A stretch of 64,000 bases of DNA, taken from the NCBI RefSeq assembly GCF_036195325.1, contig NZ_CP108101.1, positions 6,510,001 to 6,574,000 of the forward strand, read 5' to 3'. The notes under the pieces are model-generated. The model did no database searches, was not told the origin of the DNA, and was given only the letters and a program-made list of their open reading frames with translations. Source of the DNA: Streptomyces sp. NBC_00234. Lineage in GTDB: Bacteria > Actinomycetota > Actinomycetes > Streptomycetales > Streptomycetaceae. Each line of letters starts with the position of its first letter. The stretch's first letter is position 1. Made by a program: the position numbers and the translations under genes. This document shows, piece after piece, positions 50,436-58,856 of the stretch.

Positions 50436-52655
50436 TCACATGCGGACCATTTCCTTGTCGTGCCGCAGTCCGGTGGAGGGTGGCGACTGAAGTGCTTCGC
50501 CCTCGACGTCGATGTTGGGCAGCGCCCTGTCGAGCCACCGGGGCAGCCACCAGGCCCGGTCGCCAAGCAGGGCGAGGACGGCCGGCACGAGGGCCATGCG
50601 GACGACGAACGCGTCGAAGAGCACGGCGATCGCGAGGCCGAACCCGATGGTCTTGATCATCGAATCGGCGGAGGCGATGAACGCAGAGAACACGGCGATC
50701 ATGATGAGTGCGGCGGCGACGACGACGCGGGCGCTGTGCCGGAATCCCGTGACGACCGCCTGGGCAGGCCGGTCGCCATGGACGTATGCCTCTCGCATGC
50801 GCGCCACGAGGAAGACCTCGTAGTCCATCGCGAGGCCGAAGACGATGCCGACCAGGAAGATCGGCATGAGGCTCATGATCGGACCGGCCTGCTCGACGCC
50901 GAGCAGCTCCGCGCCCCAGCCCCACTGGAAGACCGCGACGACCGAGCCGAGGGCCGCCAGGACCGACAGCAGGAACCCGAGAGCCGCCTTGACGGGGACG
51001 AGTACGGACCTGAAGACGACCAGCAAGAGCACGAAGGCCAAGCCCACAATGACTGTCAGGTAAGGCACCAGGGCGCTCTGCAGCGCCTGGGCCACATCGA
51101 TGTTCATCGCCGTACTGCCCGTCACCTCGAACGTTGTGCCCGTGGACGACTCGGTCGCGGACCGTTCGGCCCGGATGGTGTGAATGAGCTCCTTGGTGGC
51201 CTCGTCGTTCGGTCCGGTAGCCGGGACGGCGGAGAACATCGCCGTATCGCCCACGGAGTTGAACTGGGCCGGCGAAACGGAGACGACTCCGTCAGTGGCG
51301 CCGATCTCCCTTACGACGGTCTCGACCGCGGACCTCGGATCGGCGGCACCCTTGGCGTCCACCACGATGGTCAGCGGACCGTTGAAGCCTGCTCCGAAGC
51401 CGTCAGCGAGCGCGTCGTAGGCCCGGCGCTCGGTGGTTGACGTGGACTTGGACTCCTCGCCGGGCATGCCCATCTGCAGATCCGTCACCGGCAGGGCGAG
51501 GGCTCCCAAGCCGGCGACACCGGCGAGGAGGACCGGAATCGGGCGGCGCAGCACGAAACGCGCCCAGCGGGTCCCACCATTGTTCTGCGGAATGCCGCCG
51601 TGCTGCTCGCCGCTGCTGTCGTGCTTGCCGCTCCTGCGTGTCTTGCGCGAGAGAACGGCGTTCGGCCAGAAGCCCAGCAGTGCCGGGACCAGGGTCAGTG
51701 CGATGAGGACGGCCACCACGACCGCTCCAGCCGCGGCAAGCCCCATCTTGCTCAGCATCGGAACACCGACCACCGTGAGGCCGGCAAGCGCGATGACCAC
51801 CGTGAGCCCGGCGAAGACGACCGCCGAGCCGGCGGTTCCCGCCGCGAGACCAGCTGCCTCGTGGGGGGCGTGTCCCTTGGCGCGCTCCTCGCGGTAGCGG
51901 GAGACGACGAACAGCGCGTAGTCGATACCCACTGCGAGTCCGAGCATGGTGGCCAGCGTGCCGGTCGTCATGGACAGACCGAAGGTGCTGCCCAGAGCGA
52001 GGATCGAGGCCATGCTGATGCCGACACCGATGATCGCAGTGAGCAACGGCAGACCGGCGGCTGCCATCGAACCGAACGTGATCAGCAGTACGACCGCCGC
52101 GAGGGCAATACCCATGCCCTCCGCTGCGCCGCCCGCAGCCGGCTGGGTTGCCAGTGCGGTTCCGCCCACGTCGACGGTCATGCCCTGTTCCCGAGCGACA
52201 TCGATCGCGCTTTCCAGCGACTTCTTGGTGGTCTCGGTGAGGTCGTCGGCCGCCACCTTGTAGCTGACGGTCGCATATGCCGTCGAGGCGTCCTTGCTCA
52301 CGGTGTCCGCCTGGAACGGGCTCACCACACGGTCAACCTGCGCACCGCCGCGAACTCCGTCCACGAGATCGTCGATGACCGCCCGATTGTCAGCCGCGGT
52401 GATTCTCTGGCCGTCAGGAGCGACGAACACGATCCGGGCGTCGGCCCCGCTGGAATGCGTCCCGGGGAAACGCTCCTCCATCAGGTCGAATGCCTTCTGC
52501 GCCTCGATCCCGGGCATGAAAGAGCCGTCATCCTTGGCTGCGGGCGCCATGGCGGCACCGGCACCTACGGCGACGAGGACGGCCGTCCACACCAGGAGCA
52601 CGGACCAGCGCCGTCGGAAGGCCGTATGGCCCAGGCGATAGAGAAAGGTAGCCAC
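50436..52655 (-). CDS. MMPL-family RND exporter
   Basis: 739 aa from a GTG with GGAGAC 9 bp upstream. Two repeats each contain a large extracytoplasmic domain and membrane helices. MMPL signatures include ITFGSMAAAGLPLLTAIIGVGISM, MLGLAVGIDYALFVVSRYREERAKGHAPHEA and the second-repeat PIFLVGIVFGLAMDYEVFLVARMREAYVHGDRPAQAV, with the proton-relay Asp-Tyr pairs in both. In actinobacteria such pumps export lipids, drugs or antimicrobials. It lies on the same strand as, and upstream of, the two-component genes. Codon use is slightly less GC-biased than flanking genes by eye. Confidence 0.9.
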   Translation of the reverse strand: MATFLYRLGHTAFRRRWSVLLVWTAVLVAVGAGAAMAPAAKDDGSFMPGIEAQKAFDLMEERFPGTHSSGADARIVFVAPDGQRITAADNRAVIDDLVDGVRGGAQVDRVVSPFQADTVSKDASTAYATVSYKVAADDLTETTKKSLESAIDVAREQGMTVDVGGTALATQPAAGGAAEGMGIALAAVVLLITFGSMAAAGLPLLTAIIGVGISMASILALGSTFGLSMTTGTLATMLGLAVGIDYALFVVSRYREERAKGHAPHEAAGLAAGTAGSAVVFAGLTVVIALAGLTVVGVPMLSKMGLAAAGAVVVAVLIALTLVPALLGFWPNAVLSRKTRRSGKHDSSGEQHGGIPQNNGGTRWARFVLRRPIPVLLAGVAGLGALALPVTDLQMGMPGEESKSTSTTERRAYDALADGFGAGFNGPLTIVVDAKGAADPRSAVETVVREIGATDGVVSVSPAQFNSVGDTAMFSAVPATGPNDEATKELIHTIRAERSATESSTGTTFEVTGSTAMNIDVAQALQSALVPYLTVIVGLAFVLLLVVFRSVLVPVKAALGFLLSVLAALGSVVAVFQWGWGAELLGVEQAGPIMSLMPIFLVGIVFGLAMDYEVFLVARMREAYVHGDRPAQAVVTGFRHSARVVVAAALIMIAVFSAFIASADSMIKTIGFGLAIAVLFDAFVVRMALVPAVLALLGDRAWWLPRWLDRALPNIDVEGEALQSPPSTGLRHDKEMVRM

Positions 52656-53017
52656 GAGTCAGGAGTCTCCACATCTGAGCTTGGGTAGAACTCAAGACTG
52701 ATTGACCGGCCCCCTCGCGGCATCGTGCGTCTGCGGCCACTTCGGACTACTGAGAACGCACGGGATGCGCGCGCTCACGTCCTCCTCAGGTATGACACCC
52801 ATCGCCGGAACGCGACCAGATCACCGAGGACCGCCTCGCCTGGAAGCACACTCCGTCGCCGTCATGGAACGCAGCGTGCTTCCGGGCGGTAGGCATCCGA
52901 AGACGAACAGCGGGATCGAAAACGTCAAAAAAGCCAGGGACTAGGGGCTCTCGTCGAGCCTGCCGCCCGGGTCACGCCGGCGTCGCGTCGCACGGGCCGC
53001 CTGGCCCGGATTCCGGG
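52656..53017. other. 362-bp intergenic region upstream of the MMPL gene
   Basis: No gene that I support. Proximal to the MMPL gene it must hold that promoter, but boxes are not clear. Further out, CTAGGGGCTCTCGT at 52941-52954 resembles the start of the palindromic element, with no right end. A hairpin at 52995-53027 overlaps the end of the next gene. Confidence 0.5.
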
Positions 53018-53027
53018 TCAGGCGGCC
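52995..53027 (-). terminator. Hairpin overlapping the stop of the 76-aa gene
   Basis: GGCCGCCTGGCCCGG (52995-53009) pairs 14 of 15 with 53013-53027 across a 3-nt loop. The stop codon complement (53018-53020) lies within the right arm. Confidence 0.6.
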
Positions 53028-53248
53028 TCGATGATGCCGGAGCGGAGGCTCCGGGTCGCGGCTGCCCACTCGATCAGCAGTACCTCGTACGCCGCGGACT
53101 CCACGGACGACCAGTCCTCACCCGCCCGTGCGTCCACCAGCGCGCGTATCGCCTCGTTCGCCTCGGCGGCGGACGAGGTCGTCGGCTGCGTGGCGGGCAG
53201 GGCGTGCGTGGGGCTGGAAGGGCGTGGAAGCCGAGGAGTTAAGGCCAT
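53018..53248 (-). CDS. Small conserved hypothetical protein, 76 aa
   Basis: 76 aa from ATG at 53246-53248. After a Pro/Ser/Thr-rich N-terminus, the second half is helical and amphipathic: SSAAEANEAIRALVDARAGEDWSSVESAAYEVLLIEWAAATRS. No known domain, signal peptide or membrane segment is visible. A compact helical protein of this size is plausible as a regulator or adaptor. It is monocistronic, separated by 96 bp from the GNAT gene upstream. It is kept as a gene because codon bias matches coding sequence and the terminator sits at its end. Confidence 0.6.
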   Translation of the reverse strand: MALTPRLPRPSSPTHALPATQPTTSSAAEANEAIRALVDARAGEDWSSVESAAYEVLLIEWAAATRSLRSGIIEAA

Positions 53249-53344
53249 GTGCTCACTCTACGTCCCCCCACTGACAACGCACCGAACATAAGGGCCCGTT
53301 GTGACGGACGTGACTGTTTATCGCCCCTGCCGTCCGGCGGTCGT

Positions 53345-53863
53345 TCAGAGCTCGCGCCGCATGCACACCCGTGGCCAGCGATCCAGGCCGTGCTCCTTCT
53401 CCAGCGACCGGATCGCGCGCAGCCCGTCGGTGAGTTCCTCGTCCGTGAGCGTCCGGAAACCGAGGCGGCCGTAATAGGGGGCGTTCCACGGGACGTCGGT
53501 GAACGTGGTCAGGGTGAGGGCCCGCAGCTCCTGGGACGCGGCCCAGTGCGCCAGGTGATCGATGAGTGCGCGGCCGATGCCGCGGCGGGCGGCCGTGGGG
53601 AGGACCGACACCTGCTCGATGTGGGCCGCGTCGTCGACCGGGTCGGCGATCAGGTAGCCGACCGGCCGCTCGGTGTCGGACGGCAGGGACTCCGCCGCCA
53701 CCCAGGAGCGGCCGGCCCTGCGGTAGCTCTCCAGCAGCACGAGCGGGGGCGGATCGTCGTCCGCGACCGCCGACATGCCGAGAGTGCGGAAGGGTTCGCC
53801 TGCGGCGCGTTCGATGTCCTGGAGGAGGGGCAGTTCGGAGCGCCGTGCGGGGCGGATACGCAT
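53345..53863 (-). CDS. GNAT-family N-acetyltransferase
   Basis: 172 aa from the ATG at 53861-53863. The acetyl-CoA-binding motif A appears as HIEQVSVLPTAARRGIGRALIDHLAHWA, and motif B as LTLTTFTDVPWNAPYYGRLGFRTL. It transfers an acetyl group to an amine; the substrate could be an antibiotic, amine or protein N-terminus. The C-terminus ends RWPRVCMRREL. It is 62 bp after the zinc-ribbon gene on the same strand. Confidence 0.87.
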   Translation of the reverse strand: MRIRPARRSELPLLQDIERAAGEPFRTLGMSAVADDDPPPLVLLESYRRAGRSWVAAESLPSDTERPVGYLIADPVDDAAHIEQVSVLPTAARRGIGRALIDHLAHWAASQELRALTLTTFTDVPWNAPYYGRLGFRTLTDEELTDGLRAIRSLEKEHGLDRWPRVCMRREL

Positions 53864-53925
53864 GGTTCCAGTATGGCGAGCGGGGCCGGTGGCGCGGAAG
53901 CGTTCGCCCGGGGGAGCGGCCGGAA

Positions 53926-54678
53926 TCAGGCGCCTGTGCTGATCAGTTCGTCCGCCGGGCTGTTCACCGGCTGCGGTGTGCCGGTGAGGTCCATGACGAA
54001 CAGGGGGAGGGCCAGGCCGTCCGCGCGCTGCCTCGCGTCCGGCGCGTATCCGGCGAGGGAGAACAGCACTCCGGCGACCGAGGCGTTCAGCGCGTTCAGC
54101 CAGAGGCACTCGACGTCGCGCAGGACGGTGGGGGTGGTGGTGGAGTCGACCTGGGCGATCAGCCCCGCGGCGCGTACGTCTATCCGGGAGGAGGGACGCT
54201 CCCGCGCCTGCACCACGTCGAGGTACCCCAGCCACGTCAGATAGAGCGCGGCGGCGCCGACCGCGTCGCGGGCGGTGCGGATCGTCATCGGCCGGAACGC
54301 GGGGCGCGGGTGCGAGGCCGTGCGCGGCAGCGGTATGTGGGACGGGCCGACCGGCCCCGCGGCGCCGCGGTTCGTCACGGGGCGGACGGGCACGCGCAGC
54401 ACGGTCCCGCACGGGCAGCAGAGCTCCGGGTGCGGCCACTGGTCGCGGCGCCCGCAGCCCGCGCAGCGCACGGTGACCCAGTCGTCGTTCCACGTGCGGT
54501 GGGTGATCGGCTCCGCCGGGGCGCCGCGCAGCAGTTGCGGGGCGGTCGGGGCGCCGCACGGGCACGGATAGACCGGGGTGATGTACGCGTGGTCGCGTCG
54601 GCAGACCGGGCACCGTACCGGCACGGACTCCACGACGGTCTCCCCCTCCGGTCCCCCTGCTGCTCTCCGTACTCCCAT
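53926..54678 (-). CDS. Conserved protein with two zinc-ribbon-like cysteine clusters
   Basis: 250 aa. Two cysteine clusters mark zinc ribbons: VRCPVCRRDHAY with YPCPCG near residues 22-41, and VRCAGCGRRDQW with LCCPCG near 70-91. The second half (from residue about 130) is a helical/beta region without recognised motif, ending near DLTGTPQPVNSPADELIST. It probably binds nucleic acid or protein via zinc. I do not recognise a named family. It diverges from gcl across 177 bp and may share its regulatory gap. Confidence 0.7.
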   Translation of the reverse strand: MGVRRAAGGPEGETVVESVPVRCPVCRRDHAYITPVYPCPCGAPTAPQLLRGAPAEPITHRTWNDDWVTVRCAGCGRRDQWPHPELCCPCGTVLRVPVRPVTNRGAAGPVGPSHIPLPRTASHPRPAFRPMTIRTARDAVGAAALYLTWLGYLDVVQARERPSSRIDVRAAGLIAQVDSTTTPTVLRDVECLWLNALNASVAGVLFSLAGYAPDARQRADGLALPLFVMDLTGTPQPVNSPADELISTGA

Positions 54679-54728
54679 GGTCCACCAAGAGCGAGCGTTC
54701 CGGGGGCGACTTCGCGCACTTGCCTCCC

Positions 54729-54757
54729 TTGACTGAGGTTCGGGCGCGCTTTACATT
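54729..54757 (+). promoter_or_regulatory. gcl promoter (TTGACT, 17 bp, TACATT)
   Basis: TTGACT at 54729-54734 and TACATT at 54752-54757 are spaced exactly 17 bp. The paired operators begin 2 bp downstream. Confidence 0.7.
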
Positions 54758-54759
54758 GA

Positions 54760-54795
54760 TTCCGTATAGCAGAACTAAACTTCCGTAATACGGAA
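54760..54795. promoter_or_regulatory. Paired 15-bp palindromic operators in front of gcl
   Basis: TTCCGTATAGCAGAA (54760-54774) and TTCCGTAATACGGAA (54781-54795) lie with centres 21 bp apart, two DNA turns. The same pair occurs in reverse orientation before hyi (60656-60691). They cover the expected transcription start, so the bound protein should repress. An IclR-type AllR-like regulator is a natural candidate, but none is encoded here. Confidence 0.75.
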
Positions 54796-54855
54796 TTGGT
54801 GCTCTCAGGTGGCGCGACAGAGCCCGACTCCACCAAATCCGAGCAGGAGCACTCA

Positions 54856-56640
54856 ATGAGTCGTATGACCGCTGCCCGAGCGGCAGTTGAGATCCTCAAG
54901 CGCGAAGGCGTCTCGCACGCGTTCGGCGTGCCGGGTGCGGCGATCAACCCGTTCTACGCGGCCCTCAAGGCATCCGGCGGGGTGCACCACACCCTCGCCC
55001 GGCACGTCGAGGGTGCCTCCCACATGGCAGAGGGCTACACCCGCGCCACCGCGGGGAACATCGGCGTCTGCATCGGTACGTCGGGGCCCGCGGGCACCGA
55101 CATGATCACCGGTCTGTACTCCGCGATCGCCGACTCCGTCCCGATCCTCTGCATCACCGGCCAGGCCCCGACCGCCGTGCTCCACAAGGAGGACTTCCAG
55201 GCCGTCGACATCGCCTCGATCGCCAAGCCGGTCACGAAGGCCGCGACGACCGTCCTGGAGGCCGCGCAGGTTCCCGGCGTCTTCCAGCAGGCGTTCCAGC
55301 TGATGCGCTCCGGCCGTCCGGGCCCCGTTCTCATCGACCTGCCGATCGACGTGCAGCTCACCGAGATCGAGTTCGACCCCGAGCTGTACGAGCCGCTGCC
55401 GGTCAACAGGCCCGCGGCCACCCGCAAGCAGATCGAGCGCGCGATCGAGATGCTGAACGCGTCCGAGCGTCCGCTGCTCGTCGCCGGCGGCGGCATCATC
55501 AACGCCGACGCGTCCGAACTCCTGGTGGAGTTCGCCGAGCTGACCGGCGTCCCGGTCGTCCCGACCCTGATGGGCTGGGGCATCATCGCCGACGACCACG
55601 AGCTCAACGCGGGCATGGTCGGCCTCCAGACCTCGCACCGCTACGGCAACGCGAACTTCCTGGAGTCCGACTTCGTCCTCGGCATCGGCAACCGCTGGGC
55701 CAACCGTCACACCGGCAAGCTGGACGTCTACACGAAGGGCCGTACGTTCGTCCACGTCGACATCGAGCCCACCCAGCTGGGCAAGATCTTCGCCCCGGAC
55801 CTCGGCATCGCCTCCGACGCCAAGGCGGCGCTGGAGCTCTTCGTCGAGGTGGCGCGCGAGCTGAAGGCGGCCGGCACGCTGAAGGACCGCTCGGCCTGGG
55901 CCGCCTCCACCCAGGAGCGCAAGGCCACGCTGCAGCGCCGGACGCACTTCGACAACGTGCCGCTGAAGCCGCAGCGCGTCTACGAGGAGATGAACCGGGC
56001 GTTCGGACCCGAGACCCGGTACGTCACCACGATCGGCCTCTCGCAGATCGCGGGCGCGCAGATGCTGCACGTCTTCAAGCCCCGCCACTGGATCAACTGC
56101 GGCCAGGCCGGCCCGCTCGGCTGGACGCTCCCGGCCGCGCTGGGTGTCGCCACCGCGGACCCGGACGGCCAGGTCGTCGCGCTGTCGGGCGACTACGACT
56201 TCCAGTTCATGTTGGAGGAGCTGGCGGTGGGTGCGCAGCACAACATCCCGTACGTCCACGTCCTCGTGAACAACTCCTACCTGGGGCTGATCCGCCAGGC
56301 CCAGCGCAACTTCGACATCGACTTCCAGGTCAACCTGGAGTTCGAGAACATCAACTCGCCGGAGCTGGGCGTCTACGGTGTGGACCACGTCAAGGTCGTC
56401 GAGGGCCTGGGCTGCAAGGCGATCCGGGTCACGGAGCCCGACCAGCTGCTGCCCGCCTTCGAGGAGGCCAAGAAGCTGGCCGCCGAGTACCGGGTGCCGG
56501 TGGTGGTCGAGGCCATCCTGGAGCGCGTCACGAACATCGCGATGAGCGGTACGGACATCGCGTCGGTCAACGAGTTCGAGGACGTCGCGACGGAGCCGGG
56601 GCACGCGCCGACGGCGATCCGCGCGCTGAAGGTGTCCTGA
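54856..56640 (+). CDS. gcl: Glyoxylate carboligase (tartronate-semialdehyde synthase)
   Basis: 594 aa. Thiamine-diphosphate enzyme of the acetolactate synthase fold. The usual catalytic Glu is replaced by Val51 in ARHVEGASHMAEGYTRATAG, the hallmark of Gcl. The ThDP-magnesium motif is GDYDFQFMLEELAVGAQHNIPYVHVLVNN. It condenses two glyoxylate molecules to tartronate semialdehyde plus CO2, feeding GlxR. Glyoxylate arises from allantoin breakdown. ATG with AGGAGC upstream. Own promoter and twin operators shared with hyi-glxR. Confidence 0.95.
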   Translation: MSRMTAARAAVEILKREGVSHAFGVPGAAINPFYAALKASGGVHHTLARHVEGASHMAEGYTRATAGNIGVCIGTSGPAGTDMITGLYSAIADSVPILCITGQAPTAVLHKEDFQAVDIASIAKPVTKAATTVLEAAQVPGVFQQAFQLMRSGRPGPVLIDLPIDVQLTEIEFDPELYEPLPVNRPAATRKQIERAIEMLNASERPLLVAGGGIINADASELLVEFAELTGVPVVPTLMGWGIIADDHELNAGMVGLQTSHRYGNANFLESDFVLGIGNRWANRHTGKLDVYTKGRTFVHVDIEPTQLGKIFAPDLGIASDAKAALELFVEVARELKAAGTLKDRSAWAASTQERKATLQRRTHFDNVPLKPQRVYEEMNRAFGPETRYVTTIGLSQIAGAQMLHVFKPRHWINCGQAGPLGWTLPAALGVATADPDGQVVALSGDYDFQFMLEELAVGAQHNIPYVHVLVNNSYLGLIRQAQRNFDIDFQVNLEFENINSPELGVYGVDHVKVVEGLGCKAIRVTEPDQLLPAFEEAKKLAAEYRVPVVVEAILERVTNIAMSGTDIASVNEFEDVATEPGHAPTAIRALKVS

Positions 56641-56653
56641 CCGGTCGGTGCGA

Positions 56654-56690
56654 GCGGCCCCCTCCTCGGAATCTCCGGGGAGGGGGCCGC
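56654..56690 (+). terminator. gcl terminator hairpin
   Basis: GCGGCCCCCTCCTCGG (56654-56669) folds against CCGGGGAGGGGGCCGC (56675-56690) with an AATCT loop; 15 of 16 pairs, one mismatch. Confidence 0.8.
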
Positions 56691-56717
56691 TGCGTTGCGC
56701 TCAAGGACGTCCTCGAA

Positions 56718-56764
56718 CGCCGGAGGGGCTGGGGTGCCGGACCGGCACCCCAGCCCCTCCGGCG
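56718..56764. repeat. Perfect 23-bp inverted repeat with 1-nt centre (REP-like)
   Basis: CGCCGGAGGGGCTGGGGTGC and its complement flank A56741, giving a 47-bp near-continuous palindrome. The sequence CGAACGCCGGAGGGGCTGG is reminiscent of a widespread Streptomyces intergenic palindrome. It lies head-to-tail with copy B of the longer element. Confidence 0.85.
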
Positions 56765-56944
56765 CTAGGGTCTGTCGTCACACTTCCGTCTGCCGCGCGG
56801 TGTCTGGCACGCACGCTCGCGGCGTTGCCGACATGCCCTAGTAGCTCCGCTACGAGGACATCCAGGCGCCTTGCGATCGCACGCACCGGACACCGCGCGG
56901 CCCGGCCTTCGGCCGGACGACGGCAGTTTGACGACAGGCCCTGG
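56765..56944. mobile_element. MITE-like palindromic element, copy B (180 bp)
   Basis: The ends CTAGGGTCTGTCGTCA and, on the opposite strand, CCAGGGCCTGTCGTCA match 14 of 16, and similarity continues inward through the CTTCCGTC / CTGCCGTC segments. The interior shares GCGGCGTTG, CGCCTTGC and GCACGCACCGGAC with copy A at 39901-40068, showing common descent. No protein is encoded. Confidence 0.65.
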
Positions 56945-56958
56945 GGGACACGAAAGAA

Positions 56959-56998
56959 AGGGCGCGGAGTACGGGACCGTATCCGTACTCCGCGCCCT
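56959..56998. terminator. Bidirectional hairpin between gcl and catalase genes
   Basis: AGGGCGCGGAGTACGG (56959-56974) pairs perfectly over 16 bp with CCGTACTCCGCGCCCT (56983-56998). It lies in the 569-bp gap 56641-57209, which otherwise holds the gcl terminator, two palindromic repeats and no gene. Confidence 0.8.
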
Positions 56999-57209
56999 CG
57001 TCGTGGGCGAACAGGGGCCGCGGCGGCGGCGATCGGCCCGGTGCCGGCGCCCGCTTCAGGTCAGCGGACGCGGACCGGAACCTTCACCACCGCACTGGCA
57101 TCGCGCAGCCGCCGCGGCCTCGTCCTGCCCGCGCCGCGTACAACCCCTCATCCGGGTACACGGGCGCGGGCAGGGCTCATGGGGTGGAGGCCCCGAGACC
57201 CGGTGGGTC

Positions 57210-58667
57210 TCAGTCCTCGCGCAGGGCGCGGACGGCCTCCTCCACGCGCTTGCCGTAGTCGGCGTCGGCGGCGTGGAAGTGGGCGAGGTTCTTCTCGATC
57301 ACGTCGTCGCGCGTGACCTGCGACAGGCCCCCCGCGATGTTCGCGACCAGGCGGCCCTTCTCGTCCTCGGACATGAGCCGGAACAGCTCGCCCGCCTGGA
57401 AGAAGTCGTCGTCCTTGGTGTGGGCGGGCGCCTCGTGCGTGCCCGTCCAGCCGTGGATGGCGAGCGGGGCCGCGAGGGCCGCGTCGGTCTGCGCCGGACC
57501 GGCGTACGAGTTGGGCTCGTAGTTCTTGTCGTGGCGCGAGCCGTTGCGGGTGGCCATCAGGCCGTCCCGCCCGTAGTTGTCCGCGGGCGCCGCCTTGGGG
57601 GCGTTGACCGGCAGCTGGGTGTGGTTGACGCCCAGGCGGTAGCGGTGCGCGTCCGCGTACGCGAACAGGCGGCCCTGGAGCATCTTGTCCGGGGAGGGAC
57701 CGATGCCCGGCACGAAGTTGTTCGGCGAGAACGCCGCCTGCTCGACCTCGGCGAACACGTTGTCCGGGTTGCGGTCCAGGACCAGCCGGCCCACCCGCTG
57801 GAGCGGGTAGTCGCTGTGCGGCCACACCTTGGTGAGGTCGAAGGGGTTGAAGCGGTAGTCGGCCGCCTCGGCGGCCGGCATGACCTGCACGTACAGGGTC
57901 CAGGACGGGTTCACGCCGCGCTCGATGGCCTGGAGCAGGTCCGTCTGGTGCGAGTTGGCGTCCTTGCCCACGAGCTCCGCTGCCTGCTCGCCGGAGAGCG
58001 AACGGACACCCTGGTTCGTCTTGAAGTGGTACTTGACGAAGAACGCCTCGCCCTCGGCGTTCGTCCACTGGTAGGTGTGCGAGCCGTAGCCGTTCATGTG
58101 GCGGTACGAGGCGGGGATGCCGCGGTCGCCCATCAGCCACGTCACCTGGTGCGTGGCCTCGGGGGCGTGCGCCCAGAAGTCCCAGACGTTGTCCGGCTCC
58201 TGCTTGCCCGTGAACGGGTCACGCTTCTGCGAGTGGATGAAGTCGGGGAACTTGATGGGGTCCTTGATGAAGAACACCGGGGTGTTGTTGCCGACCAGGT
58301 CGTAATTGCCCTCGTCCGTATAGAACTTGAGGGCGAAGCCACGCGGGTCGCGTACGGCGTCGGCTCCGCCGAGCGAGTCGGCGACCGTCGAGAACCGGAT
58401 GAACGTCTCGGTGCGGCGGCCCACTTCGGAGAGGAAGTCGGCGCGGGTGAAGCCGGTGACGTCGTCCGTCACCTCGAAGTAGCCGTACGCACCGGAACCG
58501 CGGGCGTGGACCACGCGCTCCGGGATGCGCTCACGGTTGAAGCGGGCGAGCTTCTCCAGCAGGTGCTGGTCCTGCAGGAGGATCGGCCCACCGACGCCGG
58601 CGGTGGCGGAGTTCTGGTTGTCGGCGACCGGAGCGCCTGACTCGGTCGTGAGGACACGCTTAGCCAT
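57210..58667 (-). CDS. katA: Small-subunit haem catalase
   Basis: 485 aa, the length of clade 3 catalases. The distal His54 lies in RIPERVVHARGSGAYGYFEVTDD, Asn in YDLVGNNTPVFFIKDP, and the haem-Tyr region in GRLFAYADAHRYRLGVNH. It converts H2O2 to water and oxygen. The gene sits inside the urate/glyoxylate cluster, and its promoter carries the same palindrome as the uricase operon, so it probably removes the peroxide that uricase makes. ATG at 58665-58667. The symbol reflects similarity only. Confidence 0.93.
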   Translation of the reverse strand: MAKRVLTTESGAPVADNQNSATAGVGGPILLQDQHLLEKLARFNRERIPERVVHARGSGAYGYFEVTDDVTGFTRADFLSEVGRRTETFIRFSTVADSLGGADAVRDPRGFALKFYTDEGNYDLVGNNTPVFFIKDPIKFPDFIHSQKRDPFTGKQEPDNVWDFWAHAPEATHQVTWLMGDRGIPASYRHMNGYGSHTYQWTNAEGEAFFVKYHFKTNQGVRSLSGEQAAELVGKDANSHQTDLLQAIERGVNPSWTLYVQVMPAAEAADYRFNPFDLTKVWPHSDYPLQRVGRLVLDRNPDNVFAEVEQAAFSPNNFVPGIGPSPDKMLQGRLFAYADAHRYRLGVNHTQLPVNAPKAAPADNYGRDGLMATRNGSRHDKNYEPNSYAGPAQTDAALAAPLAIHGWTGTHEAPAHTKDDDFFQAGELFRLMSEDEKGRLVANIAGGLSQVTRDDVIEKNLAHFHAADADYGKRVEEAVRALRED

Positions 58668-58711
58668 GTGGCGGGATGACCTTCCATGCTGGAGCTGCTG
58701 ACGGCTTGAGG

Positions 58712-58740
58712 AGCGTAGATTCGCCAGGACGGCGCGTCAA
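58712..58740 (-). promoter_or_regulatory. Catalase promoter (minus-strand TTGACG, 17 bp, TACGCT)
   Basis: CGTCAA at 58735-58740 is the -35 complement and AGCGTA at 58712-58717 the -10 complement, separated by 17 bp. The operator at 58737-58751 overlaps the -35. Confidence 0.65.
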
Positions 58741-58751
58741 CAGTTTGTTGA
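58737..58751. promoter_or_regulatory. TCAACA-GTT-TGTTGA palindrome over the catalase -35 box
   Basis: Perfect 6-3-6 inverted repeat. The minus-strand string ATTTCAACAAACTGTTGACG differs at one base from ATTTCAACAAAGTGTTGACG before the uricase operon, and lies at the identical distance from the -35 box. Confidence 0.8.
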
Positions 58752-58856
58752 AATCGAAGGATGTGGTTCCGGGCCGCGGTGACGCCTGGGCGCGACAGGA
58801 CAGGTGTCAGCGCCACCACGACCCGGAGTTCAGGGGCCCCGGTGAGGGGGCGGGTG

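Noticed and set aside
52702..52944. 80-codon plus-strand frame upstream of the MMPL gene
   Set aside because: No ribosome site, no motif, atypical composition; probably noncoding.
52941..52954. CTAGGGGCTCTCGT as another copy of the palindromic element
   Set aside because: Only 13 of 14 end bases match; no extension or right end, so chance similarity cannot be excluded.
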